Positions 8,215 to 16,286 of a stretch of DNA of 64,000 nt are shown here, in pieces; the stretch's first letter is position 1; every line of letters starts with the position of its first letter. The position numbers and the translations under genes are program-made. Origin of the DNA: CAVWSM01 sp963757805 (lineage in GTDB: Bacteria > Actinomycetota > Actinomycetes > Jiangellales > Jiangellaceae); NCBI GenBank assembly GCA_963757805.1, contig CAVWSM010000014.1, positions 116,561 to 180,560 of the forward strand, given 5' to 3'. The notes under the pieces were generated by a model. That model saw nothing but the letters and a program-made list of their open reading frames with translations. It was not told the DNA's origin and made no database searches.

Positions 8215-8266
8215 CCTGCACGGACCTCGCAAACGTCACGGACCGATATCTAGCGGGTGAAGTCTC

Positions 8267-8295
8267 TTCACCACTTCGCCTGGTTTGTGTAGGGT
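8267..8295 (+). promoter_or_regulatory. Putative promoter of the cold-shock gene
   Basis: TTCACC (8267-8272), 17 bp, then TAGGGT (8290-8295), a common actinobacterial -10 form. Transcription would begin near 8302, leaving a leader of about 147 nt, in keeping with long cold-shock mRNA leaders. Judged by eye only. Confidence 0.35.
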
Positions 8296-8448
8296 CGGGC
8301 GCGGTCGAATGTGACGCGAGCATCCAGAGCAAGCGGAACTCGCCCGCGTGAAACCCAAGCCGTGGTGCTAAGCCTCGGGCGGTGGAAGCGAGCACGACCC
8401 GCAGGGACGTACGTTGCGGCCTGCGCGCCTGCCAACGAGGAGAGATAG

Positions 8449-8649
8449 ATGGCACAGGGCACCGTGAAGTGGTTCAACTCCGAGAAGGGCTTCGGCTTCA
8501 TCGCCGTCGACGGGGGCCAGGACCTCTTCGTGCACTACAGCGCGATCGAGATGGACGGCTACCGGACACTCGAGGACGGCCAGCGGGTCGAGTTCGAGGT
8601 TGGTCAGGGTCCGAAGGGCCCGCAGGCCGAGCGCGTCCGCGTCGTCTGA
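8449..8649 (+). CDS. Cold-shock protein, CspA family
   Basis: 66 aa single cold-shock domain that binds single-stranded RNA and DNA. RNP1 (KGFGFIAV) and RNP2 (LFVHYSAI) are intact, and the GTVKWFNSEKG start is canonical. A Shine-Dalgarno GAGGAGA lies about 9 bp before the ATG. It sits between the sulfur-carrier gene and groEL, matching my memory of the Streptomyces coelicolor SCO4293-4296 order. A strong terminator follows, so it is probably monocistronic. Confidence 0.95.
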   Translation: MAQGTVKWFNSEKGFGFIAVDGGQDLFVHYSAIEMDGYRTLEDGQRVEFEVGQGPKGPQAERVRVV

Positions 8650-8676
8650 TCTGATCGCCCCCTGACCTGGCTGAGC

Positions 8677-8706
8677 GGCCCGGCACCGGGATCTCGGTGC
8701 CGGGCC
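8677..8706 (+). terminator. Terminator after csp
   Basis: GGCCCGGCACCG (8677-8688) and CGGTGCCGGGCC (8695-8706) form a perfect 12-bp stem with a 6-nt loop 28 bp after the csp stop, followed by GTTCG rather than a long T run, as is usual in high-GC bacteria. Confidence 0.8.
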
Positions 8707-8750
8707 GTTCGCTGTTCAGCGGTGCTCCGCTGCTCCACGAGAGCCACGCC

Positions 8751-8854
8751 GGGGCGCCCCAGCGTCGCTATAGCGACCGTTTTCCGCCCCATGCTTGGGC
8801 CACCCTGGCGCATGGGTCGCCCCAGCGTCGTTATAGCGACCGATTTCCGCCCCA
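8751..8854. repeat. 41-bp palindromic repeat, copies 1 and 2
   Basis: Two copies (8751-8791 and 8814-8854), each exactly 41 bp and 22 bp apart. Consensus: GGGGCGCCCCAGCGTYG, then YTATRGCGACCG, then about 6 variable bases and CGCCCCA. In copy 1 the core GTCGCTATAGCGAC is a perfect 14-bp palindrome, and the outer GGGGCG and CGCCCC can also pair. A second pair lies at 49883-49987. The arrangement suggests a REP/BIME-type dispersed element. Confidence 0.75.
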
Positions 8855-8933
8855 ACACACCAGCCTGCCGCCCCGGGCTCGACTGGCGCCGGATGCTGCA
8901 CCCGGCCCATGCTGATCGGGGAAGGTGGTCAGC

Positions 8934-9242
8934 ATGGTTGGTGCGATCTTGCTCGGTCTCGTTGCAGGTGTGTTTGCCCGGATGCTCGTCCCGCAGGATG
9001 CCTTCCGCGGCATGAGCGGCCCGGCGTCGTGGCTGGTGTCTCTGATAATCGGGCTGGCCGGCGCGCTGCTCGGCTACTGGATCTTCACCGGCCTGTTCGG
9101 CATTGGCGACGACGACATCTTCGACTGGGGCGGCTTCCTCGGAGCGCTGATCGGCTCAGTGGTTGTCGTGGCCGTGGCGAGCTGGTTCATGCGCCGCCGG
9201 CGGCCCAGCGCCACCACGCCACCAACTGGCGCCGGCATGTGA
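8934..9242 (+). CDS. GlsB/YeaQ/YmgE-family small membrane protein
   Basis: 102 aa from ATG 8934, preceded by GGGAAGG 8 bp upstream; an in-frame GTG at 8925 is possible. Three transmembrane segments are clear, rich in Gly and Ala (LLGLVAGVFARML, WLVSLIIGLAGALLGYW, GALIGSVVVVAVASWF), the layout of the transglycosylase-associated/YeaQ family, often stress induced. The exact role is unknown. It lies between the repeat pair and the groEL control region and is probably transcribed alone. Confidence 0.8.
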   Translation: MVGAILLGLVAGVFARMLVPQDAFRGMSGPASWLVSLIIGLAGALLGYWIFTGLFGIGDDDIFDWGGFLGALIGSVVVVAVASWFMRRRRPSATTPPTGAGM

Positions 9243-9257
9243 GGGAGTCCCGCGCGG

Positions 9258-9318
9258 CTTGCACTCGCCAAGGTAGAGTGCTAAACACGAGTTAGCACTC
9301 TGCTGTACAGAGTGACAG
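9258..9318 (+). promoter_or_regulatory. Tandem CIRCE (HrcA) operators before groEL
   Basis: Site 1: CTTGCACTC (9258-9266), 9 bp, GAGTGCTAA (9276-9284). Site 2: TTAGCACTC (9292-9300), 9 bp, GAGTGACAG (9310-9318). Both match the CIRCE plan of 9-bp arms with 9-bp spacer; site 1 differs mainly in its left arm and site 2 in its right arm. Seven bp separate them, and the two perfect arms in the middle can also form a hairpin. HrcA repression of groEL is the expected role. Confidence 0.85.
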
Positions 9319-9439
9319 CCCAACGATCCGGGTCGACGAGGTGCCCGGGCGCCCGGCACAGGAGTTCGGGCGTTCGCGCGCCGTCCGTCGCGGGCGTCGT
9401 ACGCCGGACCGCCACCCGTACCGGGAGGACCATCTCTCC

Positions 9440-11065
<1,626 letters not shown>

Positions 11066-11105
11066 GCCTGACGGCTTCAGGAGCTCCAGCAGCTCGCGCC
11101 TAGAA

Positions 11106-11141
11106 GAGGGGCGGTTCTCCCACACGGGAGGGCCGCCCCTC
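11106..11141 (+). terminator. Terminator after groEL
   Basis: GAGGGGCGG (11106-11114) pairs with CCGCCCCTC (11133-11141), with an inner CTCCC/GGGAG stem around an ACAC loop, 40 bp after the stop codon. Confidence 0.8.
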
Positions 11142-11361
11142 GTGCGTTCCCGTCCCCCGCCCCGACGCGTCGTGAACCGGGGGGCTACCGGGCCGGCCGG
11201 CTGGGGTGGCCATGAAGGGCGCCCACCTGGCTAACCCCGAGACAAGGCCCCTACGCCCTGTCGTACAAGGTGGACATTTGGTGCGGGTGGGGCGGAGGGG
11301 CCGTCTTGTTGCATCCTTGACGGGCCGAGTGGGGGAGAATGTGCAGAGTGGGCCCAACATC

Positions 11362-11415
11362 TGCTATCTTCAAGGTGAACAAAAAGTGAACGGACCTGTT
11401 GGTCTACGTTCACCT
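11362..11415 (+). promoter_or_regulatory. Putative promoter with GTGAAC repeats and hairpin
   Basis: Extended -10 TGC-TATCTT (11362-11370), then two direct GTGAAC copies and an inverted GTTCAC. AGGTGAAC (11373-11380) is complementary to GTTCACCT (11408-11415). A tighter hairpin, GTGAACG-GACC paired with GGTC-TA-CGTTCAC (11386-11413), could also form in the leader. Between the groEL terminator and this point (11142-11361) I see no gene. Confidence 0.45.
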
Positions 11416-11438
11416 AGGCCCGCAAAGGAGGTCACGCC

Positions 11439-11579
11439 ATGACGGAGCAGCTGCGTCCGCAGATGCACTGGGTGCAGGCGATCGACCCCGTGACTCGTGA
11501 TGTCCGTCTCGAGATGCGCTGGGAGATCCCGACTCTCGTCGAGACGCCACTACGCAAGAAGCTCGTGCCCGCGGCCTGA
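11439..11579 (+). CDS. Small 46-aa protein of unknown function
   Basis: MTEQLRPQMHWVQAIDPVTR begins a 46-aa frame rich in Trp and charged residues, with an excellent Shine-Dalgarno AAAGGAGGT (11425-11433) 5 bp before the ATG. A promoter-like block with repeats lies upstream and a perfect 16-bp terminator stem directly downstream, so this is a complete small transcription unit. I do not recognise a family. Two WxxxI/WEIP-like strands suggest a compact beta hairpin, but this is a guess. Confidence 0.7.
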   Translation: MTEQLRPQMHWVQAIDPVTRDVRLEMRWEIPTLVETPLRKKLVPAA

Positions 11580-11601
11580 GCGCCGCGTCACGCAGAGCAA
11601 C

Positions 11602-11636
11602 CCAGGGACCCGCGCTCGCAGAGCGCGGGTCCCTGG
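11602..11636 (+). terminator. Terminator after the 46-aa gene
   Basis: Perfect 16-bp stem (11602-11617 with 11621-11636) around a 3-nt GCA loop, followed by CGTTT. It sits between this gene and the convergent gene ending at 11663 and can serve both strands. Confidence 0.9.
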
Positions 11637-11662
11637 CGTTTGCCGGCACCCCGATGCCCGCG

Positions 11663-12010
11663 TCAGCTCAGCGCTCCCACAGCGGCCACCTTGAAGCCAC
11701 CGCGCTCGCAGGTCCATTGCGGATCCTCGCCGAGCTCGGGCGCGATCCGTAGCTCGTGCTCGTCGAGATCGTCGCAAGCGGCGCACCGCGGCCAGCGGAC
11801 TCCGACCTCGTCGTGCAGTCGCTCCTGCAGATCCTGGGCGACCTGTCCGGTGACGTACGCCGCGCCGTCCGGCCACTCATGCAGCCACCACGTGCGCTGC
11901 GAGATGACCTGGTCAAGCACGTCCACGTATGCCGCCTCGGCCAGGCCGCGGCTCGTCAGGTCGTGCAGCACGGCAGCGCGGGCAGCAAGCAACGGCTCGG
12001 GCGTCGTCAC
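11663..12010 (-). CDS. Conserved hypothetical protein with CxxC
   Basis: 115 aa, soluble, mostly helical N-terminal half (LLAARAAVLHDLTSRGLAEAA, VISQRTWWLHEWP) and a C-terminal piece with RCAAC and WTCERGG that may bind metal through Cys residues, although only three Cys are present. It begins 5 bp after the stop of the spermidine-synthase-like gene, so the two are probably one operon. I do not recognise a named function. Confidence 0.6.
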   Translation of the reverse strand: MTTPEPLLAARAAVLHDLTSRGLAEAAYVDVLDQVISQRTWWLHEWPDGAAYVTGQVAQDLQERLHDEVGVRWPRCAACDDLDEHELRIAPELGEDPQWTCERGGFKVAAVGALS

Positions 12011-12015
12011 AGCGT

Positions 12016-12888
12016 CTATTCTGCCGTCCGCGCAGAGCGGGGGCCGAACACCTCCCCTGGCGGTGCCGCGGACGCGACCGCGAGCTCATCGGTCACCGCG
12101 GCAGCCGACGCCCGGAACCGATCGAGGTCGGCGCCTTCCACAACGCGTGCCGGGAAGCCGACGCCCGCAGCGCGCCGCGCGAGTGCCGCGACCGGCAGCG
12201 GCGCGCCAGAGGCGATCAGGACGAGATTGCCGAACCGCCGGCCACGCAGCACCGCCGGATCGGCGAGCAGCGCCACTTCGGCGAACTCCGAGCGTCCCGT
12301 CGCCACCTGGCCGCGGGCGAAGGTCAGCGGAGCGCCGTCAGCGAGGTTGGCCAGGAACCGGCCGCCCGGCCGCAGGATCCGTACGACTTCGGCGAGGAAC
12401 TCCCGGCTCGTGACGGAGGCAGGTGTCCGAGCGCGGGCGTACACGTCGCTCACCACCAGGTCGTACGCACCCGCATGCGCACCCTCCACCGCCGCCCGCG
12501 CATCGCCCGCCCGCACCCGCAGCCGCATCGAGCTGGGCCAAGGCAGCTCACGCCGCACCAGCTCGACCAGTGCGGCGTCTATCTCGACTGCGCGCTGCGT
12601 CGACCCGGGCCGCGTGGCCCCGATGTAGCGGGGCAGGGTCAGCGCACCACCTCCGAGGTGCAGGGCGCGAATGGACTCCCCGGGCGGGAAGCATTCGTCG
12701 ACGGCGATTGCCATCCGCTGGATGTACTCGAAGTCGAGATGACGCGGGTCGTCCAAGTCCACGTGCGATTGCGGGGTGCCGTCGACATATAGGGTGAACG
12801 CGCGCGGCCGATCCGGATCCGGCTCCAAAGTGGCGACGCCGGAGTCGACTTGATGGCGCGCAGGTGCCGTGCCGCGACGTCGTCCCAC
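12016..12888 (-). CDS. Spermidine synthase-like methyltransferase-fold protein
   Basis: 290 aa from GTG 12888, Rossmann-like fold of the polyamine (aminopropyl) transferase family. Visible features are the beta strand and domain start FTLYVDGTPQSHVDLDDPRHLDFEYIQ, the nucleotide loop ALHLGGGALTLPRY, the acidic strand end RAVEIDAALVEL, and DLVVSDVYARART in the gate position. Actinobacteria carry many such orphan proteins without SpeD, so true spermidine synthesis is doubtful; they are often annotated as fused-MFS spermidine synthase relatives. The open frame extends to 13059, but that would overlap the divergent cutC gene. Confidence 0.7.
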   Translation of the reverse strand: MGRRRGTAPARHQVDSGVATLEPDPDRPRAFTLYVDGTPQSHVDLDDPRHLDFEYIQRMAIAVDECFPPGESIRALHLGGGALTLPRYIGATRPGSTQRAVEIDAALVELVRRELPWPSSMRLRVRAGDARAAVEGAHAGAYDLVVSDVYARARTPASVTSREFLAEVVRILRPGGRFLANLADGAPLTFARGQVATGRSEFAEVALLADPAVLRGRRFGNLVLIASGAPLPVAALARRAAGVGFPARVVEGADLDRFRASAAAVTDELAVASAAPPGEVFGPRSARTAE

Positions 12889-12938
12889 GGCTTCGAGGAT
12901 GCCAGTGCCGAGGCCACGACGGGCCGTAGGCTTCGACC

Positions 12939-13646
12939 GTGACGAGACCGCTGCTCGAGGTGATCGCGCTCGGACCAGGCGATGCGGCCGGGGCGGAGGA
13001 AGGCGGGGCCGACCGGCTCGAGGTCGTGGCCGACATGGCCGCCGACGGGCTGACACCATCAGTGCGCACCGTCCGCGAGCTCAGGACAGAGACGTCGCTG
13101 CCGCTGCGGGTCATGCTGCGCGCCAACGACGGGTTCGCCACCTCCGGGTCGGAGATGTCCAGGCTGCGCGGCGCGGCGCAGGAGCTCGCCGCCGCCGGCG
13201 CGGACGGGTTCGTGTTCGGTTTCCTCGCGCCGTCTCTCGACCTCGACGTCGACGCCACGACGGTGCTGGCACAGTCGACCGGCGAGCTGCCGTGGACGTT
13301 CCACCGCGCGATCGACAACTCGCTCGATCATGACCGTGCGTGGCGCACTCTGCGGGAAATGCCCGGGCTCGACACCGTGCTGACAGCAGGGTCGGCGCGT
13401 GGGGTCACCGAAGGGCTCGACGACCTTGTGGCGCGGTGCCGCAACGATTCGTGGATCGCCGAGATGACGATGGCTGGCGGAGGGCTGGCGCCTGAGCACG
13501 TGCCATGGCTTGCCAGGGTGGGCGTCCGCAAGTTCCACATCGGCAGCCGGGTGCGACCGAGCGGCGCGTGGAACGCCTACGTCGACGCCAACCTCGTACG
13601 GTCCTGGCGCAGCCTCATCGACGACGCCGTCGCCGCCACCCTGTGA
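12939..13646 (+). CDS. cutC: CutC-family protein
   Basis: 235 aa, TIM-barrel CutC family, once named for copper homeostasis. Conserved blocks are LLEVIALGPGDAAGAEEGGADRLE, TPSVRTVRE, MLRAN, GFVFGFL, TFHRAID, VLTAGSARGVTEG and the C-terminal KFHIGSRV. Biochemical role remains unsettled in the family; the copper link in bacteria is weak. Start is GTG 12939, 50 bp from the divergent start at 12888. A 15-bp tandem duplication (13637-13666) spans its stop codon. Confidence 0.88.
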   Translation: MTRPLLEVIALGPGDAAGAEEGGADRLEVVADMAADGLTPSVRTVRELRTETSLPLRVMLRANDGFATSGSEMSRLRGAAQELAAAGADGFVFGFLAPSLDLDVDATTVLAQSTGELPWTFHRAIDNSLDHDRAWRTLREMPGLDTVLTAGSARGVTEGLDDLVARCRNDSWIAEMTMAGGGLAPEHVPWLARVGVRKFHIGSRVRPSGAWNAYVDANLVRSWRSLIDDAVAATL

Positions 13647-13668
13647 GCTATCACCCTGTGAGCTACCA

Positions 13669-13932
13669 GTGATCCTCGTCGACCCCCCGCAGTGGCCCGG
13701 GCACGGGCGACTGTGGTCGCATCTGGTGTCCGACGAGTCCTACGAGGAGCTGCACGAGTTCGCACGGCGGCTCGGCGTGCCGGAGCGCGGGTTCGACGGG
13801 GACCACTACGACCTGCCACAGGATCGGTATGCCGACGCAGTGGCCGCCGGCGCGGTCGCCGTGACCAGCCGGGAACTCGTGCTGCGGCTCATCTCGGCGG
13901 GCCTGCGTCGCCGGAAGCCCTCACGCCAGTAG
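13669..13932 (+). CDS. DUF4031 family protein
   Basis: 87 aa, GTG start. The opening VILVDPPQWPGHGRLWSHLVS and the block LGVPERGFDGDHYDLPQDRY are the hallmarks of DUF4031, a short family of unknown activity found mainly in actinobacteria. His and Asp residues in SHLVSDESYEELH and DGDHYDLP are the best candidates for an active or metal site. It lies 22 bp after cutC, on the same strand, and overlaps the convergent HD hydrolase gene by 44 bp. Confidence 0.8.
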   Translation: MILVDPPQWPGHGRLWSHLVSDESYEELHEFARRLGVPERGFDGDHYDLPQDRYADAVAAGAVAVTSRELVLRLISAGLRRRKPSRQ

Positions 13933-14545
13933 CCCGCAGCAGCGTGAGCTCGGTCTGCAGGTTGCGCCTCGCGCGGTGCTCCCACAGGTCAAGGGCGGTT
14001 GCGGTGCGATAGAGCGGGTCATGCGCGAGCAGGCGTTGCAGCACGTCGCTCCGCCCGACCCGGAACAGCTCGTCGGGGACGTGCCGGTACTCAGCGCGGA
14101 TCGCCGATGCGTAGGTCGCATACGACTGCGGATCGCCGCCCAGCACCGACAGGTCTGCGTCGCAAAGCACGGCACCGTTGCGGTCTCCGGGCGCCGGTTC
14201 GTGCGTCGTCGTGAGCCGTACGAGCCGCGCGACCTCGGCGGCGCGCTCAGCTGGCACGCCCAGCGCAGGCAGGATCTCCTCGGCGAGGCGGGCGCTGGCC
14301 TCCTCGTCGTCACCCGCGCGCCCCTCGTACACCGCGTCGTGAAACCACGCGGCCAACCGCACTGCGTCGACGTCGTCGGCGTCGTCGGCCAGGTCACCGA
14401 TGGCCGCCAGCACAGCCTCCAGGTGGGCAACGTCGTGATAGTGCCGGTGCGGCTCCGACCAGCGGGTCAGCAATGCGTCACCCGCCGCGCGGGCTTCGTC
14501 GGACGGTCCGACGACCGCGCGCCACTGATCTAGAAGCTCCGCCAT
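13889..14545 (-). CDS. HD-domain metal-dependent phosphohydrolase
   Basis: 218 aa. An HD-superfamily pattern is visible: first His in YHDVAHLEAVL (about 37-47), the paired His-Asp in AAWFHDAVYEG (about 65-75), then TTTHEP and a distal LCDADLSVLG Asp. It resembles the COG4339 group of predicted phosphohydrolases; substrate unknown, probably a nucleotide or phosphomonoester. ATG 14545 is close to the divergent signalling operon that begins near 14600. The 3' end overlaps DUF4031 convergently. Confidence 0.75.
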   Translation of the reverse strand: MAELLDQWRAVVGPSDEARAAGDALLTRWSEPHRHYHDVAHLEAVLAAIGDLADDADDVDAVRLAAWFHDAVYEGRAGDDEEASARLAEEILPALGVPAERAAEVARLVRLTTTHEPAPGDRNGAVLCDADLSVLGGDPQSYATYASAIRAEYRHVPDELFRVGRSDVLQRLLAHDPLYRTATALDLWEHRARRNLQTELTLLRATGVRASGDAGPPR

Positions 14546-14621
14546 GCGGTCCAGGGTGTCAGTGACGGGCCGGCAAAGCCGAGAGATGACAGGGTGCGCC
14601 CTGCCGTGGTCGCATGGACGT

Positions 14622-16286
14622 GTGCCGTCGAAACCAGTGATCCTTACCGTGGACGACGACGTCAGCGTGTCTCGGGCCGTGGCGCGCGATCTTCGCCGGC
14701 GCTACGGCGAGGAGGATCGCATCATTCGGGCCGAGTCCGGGAGAGCCGCCCTTGACGCCTTGCGTGAGCTGCGGCTCCGCGACGAACCGGTGGCCGTGCT
14801 CCTAGCCGACTACCGGATGCCCGAGATGAGTGGCCTGCAGTTTTTGGAGCAGGCCATGGACATCTACCCACAGGCTCGGCGGGCACTGCTCACTGCCTAC
14901 GCGGACACCGACGCCGCGATCCAAGCCATCAACGTCGTCGACCTCGACCACTACCTGCTCAAGCCCTGGGACCCGCCGGAGGAGCACCTCTACCCTGTCG
15001 TCGACTCGCTGCTCGAGCTTTGGGCTGCTTCCGGCGGCGCCGGAACAGACGTCGCGACCAGGCTGGTCGGGCACCGGTGGTCTTCTCGAACATTCGACAT
15101 CCGCGACTTCCTGGGCCGCAACGCGGTGCCGTACCGCTACCTGCAGTCCGACGAGCCGGAAGGCCAGCGCCTGCTCGAGGCAGCGGGACTCGACGAGTCA
15201 GCCGTACCCGTGCTCGTTACCGCAACGGGGCAGGCGCTCGCGCAGCCGGCCAACCCCGAGGTGGCCGCGGCCGTGGGCCTGACCACCGAGCCGGCCACCG
15301 ATTTCTACGACCTTGTCGTGGTCGGCGCCGGACCGGCAGGCCTGGGTGCCGCCGTGTACGGAGCAAGCGAGGGTCTGCGCACGGTCCTCGTCGAGCGCGA
15401 GGCGACCGGTGGCCAGGCCGGGCAGAGCTCCCGCATCGAGAACTACCTTGGCTTCCCCGACGGGGTCTCCGGCGCCCAGCTCACCGAGCGAGCTCGCCGC
15501 CAGGCCCTGCGCTTCGGTGCCGAGCTGCTCACCGCGCGGGAGGTGGTCCGGCTCGACGCCCGTGGCCCGTCCCGCGTAGTGATCTTCGACGACGGGTCGG
15601 AGGTCGCCGCGCACACCGTCATCCTCGCCACCGGCGTCACCTACCGGCTACTGGACTCGGCGGGGCTGGCCGACCTCACCGGGCGCGGCGTCTACTACGG
15701 TGCCGCGGCCTTCGAGGGGCCGGCCTGCATCGACCAGGACATCTATCTCGTCGGCGGCGCCAACTCCGCAGGTCAGGCGGCGGTCCACCTGTGCCAGTAC
15801 GCCAAAACCGTGACCTTGCTGGTGCGGGGGGAGTCGGTCGAACAGTCGATGTCGCGCTACCTCATCGAGGAGCTCGCCGCGCGGCCCAACGTGCGGATCC
15901 GTACGGGCGCTCAGGTCGTCGACGGCGGCGGCGATGGGCATCTCGAGTGGATCGAGGTGCTTGACTCCACCGTTGGTACCAAGGAGCGGCTGCCCACCGA
16001 GTTTCTCTTCGTGTTCATCGGCGCCGCGCCACGCACGCAATGGCTGAATGGCGTCGTCCTCCGCGACGACCGTGGCTTCGTGCTCGCCGGGCCGGACCTG
16101 CTCGTCGAGGGCGCGCGGCCACCGGACTGGGATCTCGACCGGGACCCGTGGCACCTGGAAACAAGTGTGCCGGGTGTTTTTGTTGCAGGGGATGTACACG
16201 CGGACTCGGTGAAGCGCGTGGCCTCCGCAGTCGGCGAGGGCGCAATGGCTGTCACCCTGGTCCACCGGTACTTGGAGAAGTTGTGA
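14622..16286 (+). CDS. Response-regulator receiver fused to thioredoxin-reductase-like flavoprotein
   Basis: 554 aa. Residues 5-125 form a receiver domain with acidic pocket (VDDD, 10-13), phospho-acceptor Asp63 in LLADYRMPE and Lys114 in LLKPW. Residues about 145-220 resemble a glutaredoxin/thioredoxin-fold insert. Residues 228-554 are a FAD/NAD(P) domain with GAGPAG (235-240) and a C-terminal GVFVAGDVH. The redox CxxC of thioredoxin reductase is missing: the site reads VYYGAAAFEGPAC (357-369). The partner kinase starts in the stop codon (GTGA overlap). Start may instead be ATG 14586. Probably a phosphorylation-controlled flavoenzyme or redox sensor; substrate unknown. Confidence 0.85.
   Translation: MPSKPVILTVDDDVSVSRAVARDLRRRYGEEDRIIRAESGRAALDALRELRLRDEPVAVLLADYRMPEMSGLQFLEQAMDIYPQARRALLTAYADTDAAIQAINVVDLDHYLLKPWDPPEEHLYPVVDSLLELWAASGGAGTDVATRLVGHRWSSRTFDIRDFLGRNAVPYRYLQSDEPEGQRLLEAAGLDESAVPVLVTATGQALAQPANPEVAAAVGLTTEPATDFYDLVVVGAGPAGLGAAVYGASEGLRTVLVEREATGGQAGQSSRIENYLGFPDGVSGAQLTERARRQALRFGAELLTAREVVRLDARGPSRVVIFDDGSEVAAHTVILATGVTYRLLDSAGLADLTGRGVYYGAAAFEGPACIDQDIYLVGGANSAGQAAVHLCQYAKTVTLLVRGESVEQSMSRYLIEELAARPNVRIRTGAQVVDGGGDGHLEWIEVLDSTVGTKERLPTEFLFVFIGAAPRTQWLNGVVLRDDRGFVLAGPDLLVEGARPPDWDLDRDPWHLETSVPGVFVAGDVHADSVKRVASAVGEGAMAVTLVHRYLEKL

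Noticed and set aside
6892..8232. Minus-strand 446-aa ORF across the riboswitch operon
   Set aside because: Shadow of the threonine-synthase-like and sulfur-carrier genes; composition typical of antisense frames in GC-rich DNA.
8751..8854. Paired repeats as a small CRISPR array
   Set aside because: Only two copies per site, repeats are larger than the gap, the units are strongly palindromic throughout, and no cas genes are present.
9276..9300. GAGTGCTAA and TTAGCACTC (7 bp apart) as a single operator
   Set aside because: The arms are in the reverse order to CIRCE; they are the inner halves of two properly spaced CIRCE sites.
12889..13059. Longer 347-aa form of the spermidine-synthase-like protein
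   Set aside because: The added part is Arg/Pro rich and overlaps the divergent cutC start; the family-like sequence begins after 12888.
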